Shown here in pieces: positions 18,064 through 28,517 of a DNA stretch of 64,000 nucleotides (position 1 is the stretch's first letter; each line of letters opens with the position of its first letter). The translations under genes were made by a program, and so were the position numbers. The DNA lies in NCBI GenBank assembly GCA_002696035.1, contig NZQV01000006.1, positions 186,001-250,000 of the forward strand, read 5' to 3'. Source of the DNA: Balneola sp. (GTDB lineage: Bacteria > Bacteroidota > Rhodothermia > Balneolales > Balneolaceae). The notes under the pieces were generated by a model. It had not been told where the DNA came from. It worked only from the letters and a program-made list of their open reading frames with translations, and searched no databases.

Positions 18064-18894
18064 ATGGAATTCATACCAAACTGGTTTTTTGAACTTAGTC
18101 CAATAATGCAAGCCCTCTTAGGCGGGCTTTTTACCTGGGGCGTTACCTCGCTGGGCGCTTCATTGGTCTTTTTTACGAAAGAGATCAATTACAAAGTGCT
18201 TGATGGTATGATGGGGTTTGCTGCCGGAGTGATGATTGCAGCCAGTGTGTGGTCGCTGATCATACCGGGAATCGAAATGGCCGAAGCTCAGGGAATGATC
18301 GGTTGGGTGCCAGCAGCCATTGGCTTTTTACTGGGTGGTTTATTTCTTCGAATTTGTGATGCCTACCTTCCCCATCTTCATATCGGTTTACCAAGAGATG
18401 CTGCCGAAGGCGTTGAAACCAAATGGAAACGAGCTACTTTGCTTGTACTGGCGATCACCTTGCATAATATCCCGGAAGGACTCGCCATTGGTGTCCTCTT
18501 TGGAGCTGCAAGCCTGGGATTGGATATTGCCGGTGGAGCTACCGTGATCGGAGCTATTACACTGGCTATTGGTATCGGTATTCAGAACTTTCCGGAAGGT
18601 GTGGCCATTTCAATGCCCTTGCGCCGGGATGGAGTTAGTCGTTTTAAAAGTTTCAACTATGGGCAGTTATCAGGAATAGTGGAACCGGTATCGGCAGTTA
18701 TTGGCGCTGCTGCCGTGATCTATATCACCCCAATTTTACCCTATGCACTGGCGTTTGCAGCAGGAGCTATGATCTACGTTGTTGTTGAAGAACTGATCCC
18801 AGAAAGCCAGTTACACGGCAACACCGATTTGGCTACGATGGGCTTAATGGTGGGATTTGTGGTCATGATGGTACTGGATGTTGCTTTAGGGTAA
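18064..18894 (+). CDS. ZIP-family divalent metal transporter
   Basis: A 276-residue inner-membrane protein with about eight helices. Helices 4 and 5 carry the metal-binding motifs [10 protein letters not shown] and [10 protein letters not shown], diagnostic for ZIP transporters (GufA/ZupT subfamily) that import zinc, iron or manganese. A C-terminal VVEELIPES motif is also typical of ZupT-like proteins. In the second site Gln replaces the usual His (QNFPEG), as in several bacterial ZIPs. It is a single gene, and which metal it carries is not readable. Confidence 0.93.
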   Translation: MEFIPNWFFELSPIMQALLGGLFTWGVTSLGASLVFFTKEINYKVLDGMMGFAAGVMIAASVWSLIIPGIEMAEAQGMIGWVPAAIGFLLGGLFLRICDAYLPHLHIGLPRDAAEGVETKWKRATLLVLAITLHNIPEGLAIGVLFGAASLGLDIAGGATVIGAITLAIGIGIQNFPEGVAISMPLRRDGVSRFKSFNYGQLSGIVEPVSAVIGAAAVIYITPILPYALAFAAGAMIYVVVEELIPESQLHGNTDLATMGLMVGFVVMMVLDVALG

Positions 18895-19083
18895 GCTTAC
18901 TAATAAGTCAGTTTGAGCTACAATCCCGCTCTTCTGAGAAGCGCCTCATCCTGCCTTTAATAGTTCGTGCTCGTCAGGTCAGAAAAAGAGGATCATTTTG
19001 AAAAACTTTCGGAATTTTGACTCTTCGAAAGTCAATGTCTTTTCTTACCTTTATTTCCTTTTCAATCAATAAAAATTAAGTCC

Positions 19084-20754
19084 GTGAGCGACAACAAGAT
19101 CATATTTTCGATGGTTGGGGTTTCCAAGGTTTATAAACCCAACAAAACTGTTTTAAAAGATATCTACCTCTCCTTTTTCTATGGAGCCAAGATCGGAGTA
19201 CTTGGTTTGAACGGTGCTGGTAAATCTACTTTACTGCGAATTATTGCAGGAGAAGATCAGGAGTACCAGGGCGATATCAGTATCCAAAAAGGAATTACAT
19301 TTGGATATCTCTCTCAGGAGCCCAAACTGGATCCTTCTAAAACCGTGAAAGAGATCGTTGAAGAAGGCGTTCAGGATACTATGGATCTTCTTAAGGAATA
19401 CGAAGCTATCAATGCGGCATTCAGTGATCCTGATGCAGATTTTGAAAAACTCATCGAAAAGCAATCGAAGCTGCAGGAAAAGATCGACCAGATCGATGCC
19501 TGGGATATCGATAGCAAGCTGGAGCAGGCCATGGATGCCCTTCGCTGTCCTCCCGGTGATACCTCTGTGGAAGTCCTTTCTGGTGGAGAAGCACGCCGTG
19601 TAGCCCTATGCCGTCTTCTGCTCAAAAAACCGGATGTGTTGCTTTTGGATGAACCAACCAACCACCTGGATGCCGAATCCGTACTATGGCTGGAGCAACA
19701 TCTGGATCGCTACGAAGGAACCGTGATCGCTGTAACGCACGATCGGTATTTCCTCGACAATGTAGCCGGCTGGATCCTGGAACTGGACCGTGGCGAAGGT
19801 ATTCCGTTTGAAGGAAATTATAGCTCATGGCTTGAACAGAAGTCGAAACGACTTGAGCAAGAGGAAAAGGAAGAGTCTAAACGACAAAAAACGTTGAAGC
19901 AGGAACTGGACTGGATCCGTCAAAATCCAAAAGGTCGGCGTGCAAAAAGTAAAGCTCGTATCAATAAATACGAGGAAATGCTCTCCGAAGAACATGAAAA
20001 GCGCCGCGACGATATGGAGATCTTCATCCCGGCCGGACCACGACTTGGTGATAAAGTAATTGTAGCCGATAACGTATCCAAGGGTTTTGGAGATCAGTTG
20101 TTGATTGAAGACATGAATTTCAGGCTTCCGCCCGGAGGCATTGTTGGTATAATCGGACCTAATGGCGCCGGAAAGACCACCCTTTTCAAAATGATAACCG
20201 GAGAAGAAGAACCCGATAAAGGTACCTTCACTTTAGGCGACACCGTTGAACTGGGCTACATCAACCAAAAGCGCCCGCTGGATCCCAATAAAACCCTTTG
20301 GGAAGAAATCTCCGGTGGACATGACGTCATAAAACTTGGAAATCGCGAGGTGAACTCCCGTGCCTATGTGGCACGCTTCAATTTCAGTGGAAGTGATCAA
20401 CAGAAAAAAGTGACTGAACTTTCAGGCGGTGAGAGAAATCGTGTTCACCTGGCAAAGGTACTGAAGGAAGGTGCAAACGTATTGCTGCTTGATGAGCCTA
20501 CCAACGACCTGGATGTGAATACCCTCCGTGCTCTCGAAGAAGCCCTGCTCAATTTCGCTGGCTGTGCAGTGGTTATTTCTCATGATCGCTGGTTCCTGGA
20601 TCGTGTTGCTACCCATATTTTAGCTTTTGAAGGAAACAGTCAGGTTTATTGGTTTGAAGGTAATTTTGAAGAGTATGAGGAAAACAAGAAACAACGTCTG
20701 GGAATAACCGACGACCAGCCACACCGCATCAAATACAAAAAGCTTATGCGATGA
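19084..20754 (+). CDS. ettA: Energy-dependent translational throttle protein EttA (ABC-F)
   Basis: A 556-residue soluble ABC-F protein with two ATPase domains. Walker A motifs are GLNGAGKS (residues 41-48) and GPNGAGKT (from 358). Signature motifs LSGGEARR (from 165) and LSGGERNR (from 446) are both intact. The linker (P-tIM) about residues 243-330 is Arg/Lys-rich, as expected for contact with the ribosomal E site and P-site tRNA. EttA gates entry of ribosomes into elongation according to ADP/ATP. It starts with GTG at 19084. There is no membrane domain, so it is not a transporter. Confidence 0.95.
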   Translation: MSDNKIIFSMVGVSKVYKPNKTVLKDIYLSFFYGAKIGVLGLNGAGKSTLLRIIAGEDQEYQGDISIQKGITFGYLSQEPKLDPSKTVKEIVEEGVQDTMDLLKEYEAINAAFSDPDADFEKLIEKQSKLQEKIDQIDAWDIDSKLEQAMDALRCPPGDTSVEVLSGGEARRVALCRLLLKKPDVLLLDEPTNHLDAESVLWLEQHLDRYEGTVIAVTHDRYFLDNVAGWILELDRGEGIPFEGNYSSWLEQKSKRLEQEEKEESKRQKTLKQELDWIRQNPKGRRAKSKARINKYEEMLSEEHEKRRDDMEIFIPAGPRLGDKVIVADNVSKGFGDQLLIEDMNFRLPPGGIVGIIGPNGAGKTTLFKMITGEEEPDKGTFTLGDTVELGYINQKRPLDPNKTLWEEISGGHDVIKLGNREVNSRAYVARFNFSGSDQQKKVTELSGGERNRVHLAKVLKEGANVLLLDEPTNDLDVNTLRALEEALLNFAGCAVVISHDRWFLDRVATHILAFEGNSQVYWFEGNFEEYEENKKQRLGITDDQPHRIKYKKLMR

Positions 20755-20842
20755 TGGTGTTTTTTGCTAAGTTCGTTTATCATGAAAAGTAGGCAGATAT
20801 TAATAATCAGATCTTTAGGTTTCTGAACCCAACCATCAAAAC

Positions 20843-22606
20843 ATGAAGAAAACAGCAGAGCAAAATGGTTTTGATTTTGACCGCAAGTTCATAGGTCTGC
20901 TCATTTTTGCCTCTACTTGTGCCATTCTACTTATTATCAATGTGACCCTCGCTATCAGTTTTGCTTCCGGGTTAAGGGGATATGTTGGAGGAGAAGGCCA
21001 CTGGACAAAGTCGCAAAAGGAATCGATGATCCATTTGCACCGCTATATACTTACTGAAAATGCGCAGGATTATGAAAGCTTCAATAGTGTTCTGCGTGTT
21101 ATAATGGGAGATCGCAGAGGCCGGGAAGAACTTAAAAAAGACAACTATGATTACGACGTTGTTTTTGAGGGATTTCGGCAAGGACTGAATCACCCGGATG
21201 ATATTCCCCATATGATCCGCATTTTTGACTGGTTTCATGATTTTAGCCCCGTAAAAGATGCTATCGAGATCTGGGAAGAAGGCGACAGAAAAATTGATCA
21301 ACTGATCGAATTCGGGGAGCACATTCACGCTACCATTCAGCAGGGCGATATAAGTTACGAGCAAAAAATTGCTTGGACAAAAGAGCTCAATCGCTTAGAT
21401 CATGAGCTCACTGCCCTTGAGCTTCGCTTTTCTGAATCTATGGATAGCATGGCCCGCCTTGTGAACAGAATCGTTAAATGGGCCACTATTATTTTAGGGC
21501 TTTTCATAATTGGTATTGGTATATGGCTCACTCGCCGATTTTATACCAGCGCCAAGATCTGGGCCGAAACCATCAAAGAAAGTGAAAACAAGTTCCGGAA
21601 TGTGCTTACGAACTCGCAGGACATTCTCTTTAAGATGAACATCAAAACTAAGAAATATGAATATGTGAGTCCTGCATTAGAATCTATGCTGGGCTATGAT
21701 GTTGAAGAATTTTTAGAAGGCGGAGTCGATTTCATTCTATCAAATATGCATCCTGAGGATAAAGAAAGGATTCAGAAAGTGGTGGATGAATATCAGTCCA
21801 TTAACGACCGGGAATTTCTGCCCACGCTGGAATATCGCCTTCAAGATGCTGAGGGAAACTGGAAATGGGTTAGCAACACCCGTAATCTTGTGCGTGACGA
21901 AAATGGCGAACCCGATGCAATTGTAGGCACGGTAAGGGATATATCGGTTCGTAAAGAGCAAGATCAACAGATCAAAAAATCGCTTGAAGAAAAAGAGCTT
22001 CTGCTGCAGGAAATTCACCACCGGGTAAAGAACAATTTATCCATTATTTCCAGTTTGCTCGAACTTCAGAAAGATGGGATGTCAGAACAAGTTCAGCAGA
22101 TATTGAGTGCCAGTCAGCTTCGGATCAAATCTATAGCCAAGGTGCACGAAAAGCTATACAAATCCACAAATTTATCGGATACCCCACTCGATGTATACGT
22201 AATTGAACTGGCGGAGGAGATCGGGAGAACATATCATTCTAATAAGCAGACCATTGAAATGCAGATCGACGTGCTGCCGCTGAGCGTGAGCATCAATCAG
22301 GCCATCCCGATCGGACTCATCGTTAACGAGCTGATCAATAATGCCTTCAAACATGCCTTTCATGGAAAAGAAGAAGGTACTTTGATTATTTCAATTCAGG
22401 AGGATGGGGATCATCTTAGCTTGGAAGTAAAGAGCAATGGGAATGTGCTGGATAAGAACTTTGATCCTCAGAATAGTGATTCACTTGGAATGACACTTAT
22501 TCAGGTGTTGGTGAGACGTATTGATGGCACACTTGCGATCAACCAGGATGGCGAATGGAGTTCCTTTACTATTCATTTTACCTTCGACTCCGAATCAGAT
22601 AAATGA
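20843..22606 (+). CDS. Membrane sensor histidine kinase, HisKA_2 type, with PAS domain
   Basis: A 587-residue kinase. Transmembrane helices at about 17-41 and 213-232 flank a helical periplasmic sensor. A PAS fold (about 255-370, with PAC end GTVRDISVRKEQ) precedes the HisKA_2 dimerisation motif EIHHRVKNNLSIISSLLELQ (His392/His393) and an HATPase domain (about 480-585) with the N-box NELINNAFKHAF. HisKA_2 kinases often signal through stand-alone regulators; no response regulator is adjacent, so it is an orphan. Its last 34 bases overlap the end of the convergent bPH2 gene. Confidence 0.9.
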   Translation: MKKTAEQNGFDFDRKFIGLLIFASTCAILLIINVTLAISFASGLRGYVGGEGHWTKSQKESMIHLHRYILTENAQDYESFNSVLRVIMGDRRGREELKKDNYDYDVVFEGFRQGLNHPDDIPHMIRIFDWFHDFSPVKDAIEIWEEGDRKIDQLIEFGEHIHATIQQGDISYEQKIAWTKELNRLDHELTALELRFSESMDSMARLVNRIVKWATIILGLFIIGIGIWLTRRFYTSAKIWAETIKESENKFRNVLTNSQDILFKMNIKTKKYEYVSPALESMLGYDVEEFLEGGVDFILSNMHPEDKERIQKVVDEYQSINDREFLPTLEYRLQDAEGNWKWVSNTRNLVRDENGEPDAIVGTVRDISVRKEQDQQIKKSLEEKELLLQEIHHRVKNNLSIISSLLELQKDGMSEQVQQILSASQLRIKSIAKVHEKLYKSTNLSDTPLDVYVIELAEEIGRTYHSNKQTIEMQIDVLPLSVSINQAIPIGLIVNELINNAFKHAFHGKEEGTLIISIQEDGDHLSLEVKSNGNVLDKNFDPQNSDSLGMTLIQVLVRRIDGTLAINQDGEWSSFTIHFTFDSESDK

Positions 22607-24135
22607 TCCTGACCCGTAGCATCCTGAGCTGAAATAGATTCTTCCTTGCTGAGTGCTTCTATGTCTTCATGAGCCTTTTCATCTGTAGTGGTGAATTTTT
22701 CCTCATCCTTTGGCGTCACCCAGTCGTAGACCTTTGCACAATCGTTACTTGCGATATCGGCTATTTCAAAACTCATTCCACCTGCCCCGGACGCTGCCAT
22801 AGCACTTAAGTTGAAAATATCTTTTCGGGTTTGAAATGGATTTTGAGTCAATTCAATATCCTGGACCCGGTTTCTTCTCACAAATGCGGTAGTGCGTGAA
22901 AGTACCCTGTAGCGCATTTTCAGTAAGCGTTGATCGAATGAAGCGACGGCGTCTGTATAGCGCATCCAACCCAAATACGCCATCATTGGGATAAGGGAAA
23001 CAGAAAGCCAGCCATACTCCATAAAATACCAAAGTACAGGTACCGCTATCAGTAAAAAGTAGGTAGGGCGGCGTATATATCTAAACCTGACTTTCTTTGG
23101 CGGGGTGATAGTTTCTTCGGGTTGATGATCGATGCCCGCAAAGGTCTTCAAAAAATCCTGAAACACCTTGGCAGAAATATAAGGAGCTATCACAATTGAG
23201 CGCCCCTTTTGGGTTTGGTTAAACCCGGCACTTTCCACGTAGATCATCCCATATCCAAAAGGCTGGCGGATCACTCCTTCCACAAAACGAACGGCCTGAA
23301 TGCGGTTAAATGGAACAGTGATGTGCTTTCGCTCTATGAGTCCTGTAGTAATAATGAGCTCTTTAGAGGTTTTTTCCAGCTTGAAATCTGAGTAATTGAA
23401 TATGACTCCCAGAAATGACAGCGTCCAAGAGATAATAATGATGGCAATAACAACAGCAACGATCAATGAAACATTACTATAGCCGGGCAGTATCTCATAA
23501 AGATACTCGATGGTTTCTTCATTGATAAAATCATCCAGCTGTCCTGAAATGGCACCTAAAATGGAAGCGATCAACCCAAAATTACCGGAAGTAAATGCAG
23601 CGGCCACCAGGTCTTTCTTAGATAGTTTCCAGCTGTCAAGGATCTCTTCCTGCTCATCAACTTCAGTTAGCTCAGTATCTTCATCCCCATCAATTTCCCC
23701 TCCGTTCTTCTTCCGTAATTCCCTCCTAAGCGCTTCTGCCTCCTCTCTTGATATAGCGCTTATGGTCGCTGATTCAGTGCCTCCTCCAGCCGTTTTAACC
23801 TCAACCTGAACCAAACCAAACATGCGCTGCAAGATTCCTTCTGTAATATCGATGACCTGTATGCGATCCTTCGACATATAGACTTTATTCTTAATAAAAA
23901 CGCCTTTTAGGATTTGCAACTCATCCTCATACACCCGGTACCGAAATACCCACCATCCAAAAACTCCTCCAATAAGAGCGATCGCAAGACCGCCCCCTAT
24001 GAAATAGAGAAAATATCCATCCGAGTTTGAGGTCCCTATAAATAACAGGATCAGCAGGGTAATGAAGTTCTGCTTAATAAGGTCTATGACCCGACTTACT
24101 GCAGCAACCGGATGTTGGCGCTTAAATTCAGACAT
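22573..24135 (-). CDS. Membrane protein with three bPH2 domains (YdbT-like)
   Basis: A 520-residue protein with paired transmembrane helices separated by three bacterial pleckstrin-homology-like (bPH2) domains at about residues 75-145, 260-335 and 400-460. These show the repeated pattern ITVPFNRIQAVRF / KDRIQVIDITEGIL / RNRVQDIELTQNPF. A charged tail (about 465-520) is Ser/Glu/Asp-rich. It is the second gene of a pair with the YdbS-like gene, overlapping it by eight bases. In Bacillus, YdbS/YdbT-type proteins affect envelope-stress or antibiotic resistance; the role here is unknown. The last 34 bases overlap the convergent kinase gene. Confidence 0.85.
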   Translation of the reverse strand: MSEFKRQHPVAAVSRVIDLIKQNFITLLILLFIGTSNSDGYFLYFIGGGLAIALIGGVFGWWVFRYRVYEDELQILKGVFIKNKVYMSKDRIQVIDITEGILQRMFGLVQVEVKTAGGGTESATISAISREEAEALRRELRKKNGGEIDGDEDTELTEVDEQEEILDSWKLSKKDLVAAAFTSGNFGLIASILGAISGQLDDFINEETIEYLYEILPGYSNVSLIVAVVIAIIIISWTLSFLGVIFNYSDFKLEKTSKELIITTGLIERKHITVPFNRIQAVRFVEGVIRQPFGYGMIYVESAGFNQTQKGRSIVIAPYISAKVFQDFLKTFAGIDHQPEETITPPKKVRFRYIRRPTYFLLIAVPVLWYFMEYGWLSVSLIPMMAYLGWMRYTDAVASFDQRLLKMRYRVLSRTTAFVRRNRVQDIELTQNPFQTRKDIFNLSAMAASGAGGMSFEIADIASNDCAKVYDWVTPKDEEKFTTTDEKAHEDIEALSKEESISAQDATGQDHLSDSESKVK

Positions 24136-24637
24136 CCTCTTTTACTTTCCTGACAAGGGTTGAAATGGTATCGCGAACTTCTGAAGCTGTTTCATCATCC
24201 AAAGCAGGAACTTCGTGCGTTGTAGCTGCGGTAGAAATGGTGACTGATGAAAGCCCGAACTTTCGATATACAGGTCCTTGTCGCGTATCCACATGCTGTA
24301 CACGGTTTATGGGCACCAGGGTCCTTTTTTTGATGATGATACCACGCAGCATATCAATTTCCTTCTCGGAGATATCGTACTTCCAGCGCTGCCACCTTAG
24401 CTTTGGAAATAACAACGCAATGAGTAGATAAAAGAACAAACCGGCTATAAACAGAGCGGCAAATATGACCCAGTCAACACCCATATACCATGGATCCGGC
24501 AAATGTGAGTTTTGCCCGATTGAGATCAACAGAAAAAAACCTGCCGGCACGAACCACACAAGACCGTAAAGAAGGGCATTAACCGTCCACGCCTTGATGG
24601 CATTTTTATGAATTCTGGTTGTTGGCTCTGTATTCAT
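24128..24637 (-). CDS. bPH2-domain membrane protein (YdbS-like)
   Basis: A 169-residue protein with two N-terminal transmembrane helices (about 18-38 and 50-75) and one bPH2 domain (about 88-160) with the motif KRTLVPINRVQHVDTRQG. It is the first gene of the YdbS/YdbT-like pair, and its 3' end overlaps the start of the second gene. The two presumably form one membrane complex. A terminator separates it from the upstream histone-like gene. Confidence 0.87.
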   Translation of the reverse strand: MNTEPTTRIHKNAIKAWTVNALLYGLVWFVPAGFFLLISIGQNSHLPDPWYMGVDWVIFAALFIAGLFFYLLIALLFPKLRWQRWKYDISEKEIDMLRGIIIKKRTLVPINRVQHVDTRQGPVYRKFGLSSVTISTAATTHEVPALDDETASEVRDTISTLVRKVKEDV

Positions 24638-24675
24638 TGTTGATATTCGTTATGTGTAAAAACAGCCTTAAAATA

Positions 24676-24705
24676 AAAAAAGCCACACAAAGGTGGCTTT
24701 TAAAA
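24676..24705 (-). terminator. Intrinsic terminator of the Hc1-type histone gene
   Basis: Stem AGCCAC (24681-24686) pairs with GTGGCT (24693-24698), extended by flanking A and T runs on both sides, so it can work in both directions. On the minus strand it follows the Hc1-like stop codon and is followed by a T tract. Confidence 0.75.
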
Positions 24706-24725
24706 ATCCGTAATAGAACCGGAAA

Positions 24726-24902
24726 TTACATTTCGTTTTTCTTAGCCTGAATTTCCTGACGAATTTCGTGTGCCAGATTCTTCAAGGTCATAAGATGCTT
24801 ACGAGCACGGGTACCTGCTGCTTTGTTCCCTTTCTCATAAAACTTATCCATGTCAACCTGCAGTTCTTCTACTACGTTGTTGATATCGTCCATTCTACTC
24901 AT
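24726..24902 (-). CDS. Histone H1-like protein (Hc1 family)
   Basis: A 58-residue, Lys/Arg/Glu-rich helical protein of the short Hc1-like type seen in many Bacteroidota (MSRMDDINN start, AAGTRARKHLMTLKNLAHEI core). Members are presumed to bind DNA or the nucleoid. The start at 24902 is chosen because AGGAG (24911-24915) lies eight bases upstream; the open frame to 24941 has no ribosome site. It is a monocistronic gene with its own terminator. Confidence 0.8.
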   Translation of the reverse strand: MSRMDDINNVVEELQVDMDKFYEKGNKAAGTRARKHLMTLKNLAHEIRQEIQAKKNEM

Positions 24903-25044
24903 ATGTTGTACTCCTGTAAATTTAGTTTGAGTTAAAGGCATCTACTTAATTCAATACCTGCTTTTAATTGAAACTGTATAACTTAACAGTAATAAAATCT
25001 TCGTTAATTTAACAAATAAGTAATTAAATGTATGGTTTTCTTTA

Positions 25045-26340
25045 TCACTCTGTTAAAGGTACTTTTTCCTTCGATGTTCCCTGAATTTCCTCTACCGAGA
25101 ACATCAATCCAAGGCCTACTACCAAAAGCAGCAAAATAGCGCTCATGCCCCATCTCTGACTGCCCATCAACAATGTGATCCACCCCACCATAATAGGGCC
25201 TGCAAATGTAGTAAGTTTACCGGACAATGCAAAAAGGCCATACATCTGATTTCGTTTATCTTGCGGCGCCAATCTTCCCATAAAAGTTCGGCTTGAAGCT
25301 TGCACCGGTCCTACAAATATTCCCAGCAGTAAACCCCACACCCAAAACCAGGTTTCCGCCTCTACCAGTAAAACGGCTACTACCGGGATGATCAACCCCA
25401 CAAGAGACCATACGATCGTGTTCTTACTCCCGGTTTTATCGTCCAGCCAGGAAAAGCTAAAAGCACCGATGCCTGCTGTAATGTTGAGCGCGATCCCAAA
25501 CATGAATATCTGCCCCGTATCGAAGCCGAAGGTTCCGGCGGCATACACTCCTCCCATTGCAAATATGGTGGCAAGACCATCATTATAGAAAATGCGTGCC
25601 AGTAGAAACTTCCAGATGTTGGGCTCACTCTTTAAATATGCGATGCCTTTTTTCAATTCCTTCATTCCGTCGGAGATCGCTTGTTTAGTGGCTTTATTCT
25701 TTGAAGGAACGTCGGGCGTTTTCAGAAACATTGGAAGACTGAAAAGTGCATACCAGATCGCAGTAAAAAGGAAGGTGATGCGTACATTTTGAAGAGAGCT
25801 TTCATTGAGTCCAAACCAATCGGCTCCGTATTCCACGAATCCAAAGTATCCGATAATCAGGCAAAATAATCCGCCTGCATACCCCATGGCCCAGCCCCAG
25901 CCCGACCATTTCCCGATGGTAAGACTCGTTGTCAGATCCGGAAGCATCGCGTTATAGAAGATGAAAGAAAGCTCGGCTCCCAGCGTAGCTATAAAGGCCA
26001 TGATGAGCGCAAACCAGATAAAATCTGTACTTGGCTCGGCGAACCACAACATCCCGCATCCAAATACACACATCAGTGTGAAAAAACCGATCCAGGGCTT
26101 TCGTCGCCCCCCTTCATCTGCGATCGACCCCAGAAAAGGCGCTGATATGGCAATTACAAATCCTGCAAGGCCTATCATATTCCCCCAAAGAGCCGTTCCT
26201 GAGGTTTCATTTTCAGCGATGGATTGGGAGAAGTAGGCCGCAAATACAAAGGTTTGTATCATCACGAAATAAGCGGAATTTGCCCAATCGTATAAAGCCC
26301 AGGCAAACAATCCATTGCCCTTGGGAGATTTCTTATTCAT
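25045..26340 (-). CDS. MFS transporter of the UMF1/Atg22-like family
   Basis: A 431-residue inner-membrane transporter with about 12 helices. The N-terminus (AWALYDWANSAYFVMIQTFVF) and the loop GSIADEGGRRKPWIG are characteristic of the UMF1 family related to yeast Atg22 vacuolar amino-acid effluxers. The substrate in bacteria is unknown. It is a single gene. The 182 bases between its start and the next gene hold nothing I recognise. Confidence 0.87.
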   Translation of the reverse strand: MNKKSPKGNGLFAWALYDWANSAYFVMIQTFVFAAYFSQSIAENETSGTALWGNMIGLAGFVIAISAPFLGSIADEGGRRKPWIGFFTLMCVFGCGMLWFAEPSTDFIWFALIMAFIATLGAELSFIFYNAMLPDLTTSLTIGKWSGWGWAMGYAGGLFCLIIGYFGFVEYGADWFGLNESSLQNVRITFLFTAIWYALFSLPMFLKTPDVPSKNKATKQAISDGMKELKKGIAYLKSEPNIWKFLLARIFYNDGLATIFAMGGVYAAGTFGFDTGQIFMFGIALNITAGIGAFSFSWLDDKTGSKNTIVWSLVGLIIPVVAVLLVEAETWFWVWGLLLGIFVGPVQASSRTFMGRLAPQDKRNQMYGLFALSGKLTTFAGPIMVGWITLLMGSQRWGMSAILLLLVVGLGLMFSVEEIQGTSKEKVPLTE

Positions 26341-26522
26341 TTGGTCCTATTTGTGAATATGTGCCCGAATATCGGTTTTGAAGAGGGGAAAGCAAAATTA
26401 AACCTCAGCAAAATAGCATGGAATAATGATGAACTTTGGGCTATACAACTTTTGACAGAGATCAGAAAGTTGCTGGCTTCTGTCTTATCACTGAATGAAC
26501 TCAACTGGCTCTGTGAAAGAGT

Positions 26523-27050
26523 CTAAAAATTAAACCCAATACCTAGTCCGCCCCCAAGCCCTACCCTAGTTCTATCCACATCTCCAAAACCGGTTGTTAG
26601 CTGATAGGAGAGATGTATGTTTAAAATAATGCCATCGGTGATATTGCCATAGTCGAAACCAAGGCCAATACCTGCGTTAAAAAAACCAACGCGCGATGAG
26701 GAATCATTATCATAGTAATCAAAATAGAGCGTATTGCTGAGTTGGTTGTCGATATGCGCGCCGGTGGTAAAATAGGCTCTTTTGTCGTTTCCCTCCACCA
26801 GGTCGCGCTGATATTCAGCCCCAATTGAGAAGAATGTTTCTCTGGCCTCTGCATCGTCGCGATAAATTAAAATACCGGTAAACTTAATATTATCATTCTC
26901 GGTTGTAGGCACGATATAATGAATGCCCGCACCTCCCAGTGAAGAATAGCTTAGGCCAAGCTGGCGACTTGCATTTACCGTCTCTTCCTGTTGAGCCAAA
27001 AGATTTCCTGAAAAAAACAGGATCAGGATCAGAGTTAATATTCTTTTCAT
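26523..27050 (-). CDS. Outer-membrane beta-barrel-like hypothetical protein
   Basis: A 175-residue protein with a signal peptide (MKRILTLILILFFSGNLLAQ). The mature part has alternating strands with Gly/aromatic girdles (GAGIHYIVP, VGFFNAGIGLGFDYG) and ends in GIGFNF, a C-terminal Phe typical of BamA-inserted barrels. About eight strands fit its length. The start at 27050 is chosen over 27116 because it yields the signal peptide. No ligand is known. Confidence 0.75.
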   Translation of the reverse strand: MKRILTLILILFFSGNLLAQQEETVNASRQLGLSYSSLGGAGIHYIVPTTENDNIKFTGILIYRDDAEARETFFSIGAEYQRDLVEGNDKRAYFTTGAHIDNQLSNTLYFDYYDNDSSSRVGFFNAGIGLGFDYGNITDGIILNIHLSYQLTTGFGDVDRTRVGLGGGLGIGFNF

Positions 27051-27116
27051 GGTCTTACTTGTCTTAATGCTGAATGGAAGAGCAATATATCTCAAATTTA
27101 TATTCCCGTCTATCAA

Positions 27117-28442
27117 TTAGCTCAGCTTTTGCACTAATTTTTCGGCTGCTTTAACACAATCAGGCACTGAAACACCCCACCGGTAATTCCCTCCGATATA
27201 AAATCCGGGATTCGCTTCTTCAGCCTCATCCATTTTTTGACGATCCGATTCATACCCCACATGGAATTGAGGGATTGCCTTACGCCATAATTTAGACTTT
27301 ACGACTTCCGGCTTGGCAGAGGTATTCATTAATTCCGTGAACTCGCCCAAAATCTGTTGTTCGATCTGTTGAATATCATCCATTAAAATCTCCCGGTCAT
27401 GGGCCCCTCCGATCATTAGGGTGAAATGAGAACTTGTTGAAGATGATAATTCAGGGAAGATGCTGGATTTCCAGATAGCACCCAGCAGACGAATATTTTC
27501 TTTCCTGGGAATCAAAAAGCCAAATCCGGATTGTGGCAATTCGATATCATCCTTGTTAAAAACAACCTGAGTTGAAAGCATTGGGGCATAGTCAATAGAA
27601 CGAAGCGTCTCGGAAAGCAACGGATCAAACCCTCTCAGTACCGATGATAAACTGTGTGCGGGCAAGCACGATATCACTTTAGCTGCCTCGTACTTTCCTT
27701 CAGAGGTTTCCACCTCAAATCCATTTCCCTTTTTCCTGACACCCGTCACTTCTTCATTCAAAATTTGATCTGAAAGCTTACCCGAAATCGCTTCCGGCAA
27801 CTGCTGGATCCCTTTTTTAAAGGATAGCACCATCGGCTTGATTTCAGATTTCTTTTTCTTGGTACGAAGGGCTCCCATCATTAAAGAACCAAATTTCTGC
27901 TCGTTCTCAGCGAATTGAGGAAGAATCTCTTTTTTACTGATCTGATAGATATCCCCGGCGTAGATACCGGAAAAAACAGGATCCACCAAATATGCCACCG
28001 CCTCTTTGCCAATTCTTCGTTCTAAAAATGCTCCAACACTTTCATCGTTTGAAGTTCCTTTAGAAATAAATGGTTCTGCCAATGCCCGCAATTTCCCTTT
28101 ACCTGAGATCACTTTACTTGTGAATAGGGTTTTTGGGGATGGAGTCAGCGCCTGAAGCTTCCGGTTCCGAACAATGAAACGCGTTTTAAAGGCCTCAGAA
28201 ATTTGTATAATCTCGTCCTTCAACCCCACTTCTTCTGCCAGTTTGCGGATAGATCCATCCCGGTCGCGAAGGGAGTTTGGGCCAAAATCGAGTACGGTGT
28301 TCTGTACAATTTCAGAGGATATAACTCCACCGGTTTCTGTTTGCTTTTCGATAAGTTTGAAGGGGATTCCGGCCTTGTGGAGGTTCCATGCTGTGGCAAG
28401 TCCTGAAATGCCTCCGCCAAAAACCAATACTTCTTCTTTCAT
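27117..28442 (-). CDS. hemG: Protoporphyrinogen oxidase (oxygen-dependent, HemY-type)
   Basis: A 441-residue FAD enzyme. The dinucleotide-binding motif GGGISG is at residues 9-14, and the C-terminal FAD motif (PGFYIGGNYRWGVSVPDCV) closes the fold. It oxidises protoporphyrinogen IX (or coproporphyrinogen III in the coproporphyrin branch) to the porphyrin at the inner membrane. It lies 75 bases downstream of hemH on the same strand. A hemG/hemH pair is consistent with the classical protoporphyrin route, but the two branches cannot be separated by sequence alone here. Confidence 0.92.
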   Translation of the reverse strand: MKEEVLVFGGGISGLATAWNLHKAGIPFKLIEKQTETGGVISSEIVQNTVLDFGPNSLRDRDGSIRKLAEEVGLKDEIIQISEAFKTRFIVRNRKLQALTPSPKTLFTSKVISGKGKLRALAEPFISKGTSNDESVGAFLERRIGKEAVAYLVDPVFSGIYAGDIYQISKKEILPQFAENEQKFGSLMMGALRTKKKKSEIKPMVLSFKKGIQQLPEAISGKLSDQILNEEVTGVRKKGNGFEVETSEGKYEAAKVISCLPAHSLSSVLRGFDPLLSETLRSIDYAPMLSTQVVFNKDDIELPQSGFGFLIPRKENIRLLGAIWKSSIFPELSSSTSSHFTLMIGGAHDREILMDDIQQIEQQILGEFTELMNTSAKPEVVKSKLWRKAIPQFHVGYESDRQKMDEAEEANPGFYIGGNYRWGVSVPDCVKAAEKLVQKLS

Positions 28443-28517
28443 AGCCTTTATTCACACAAAATTATCTACAGATAACAAAAACGAACGCAGAGTTTGCCTT
28501 AAACTCTATACTTAATA

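Noticed and set aside
26341-26526. A 61-residue plus-strand open frame between two minus-strand genes
   Set aside because: No ribosome site, no recognisable composition and it begins at the neighbouring start codon; it is not supported as a gene.
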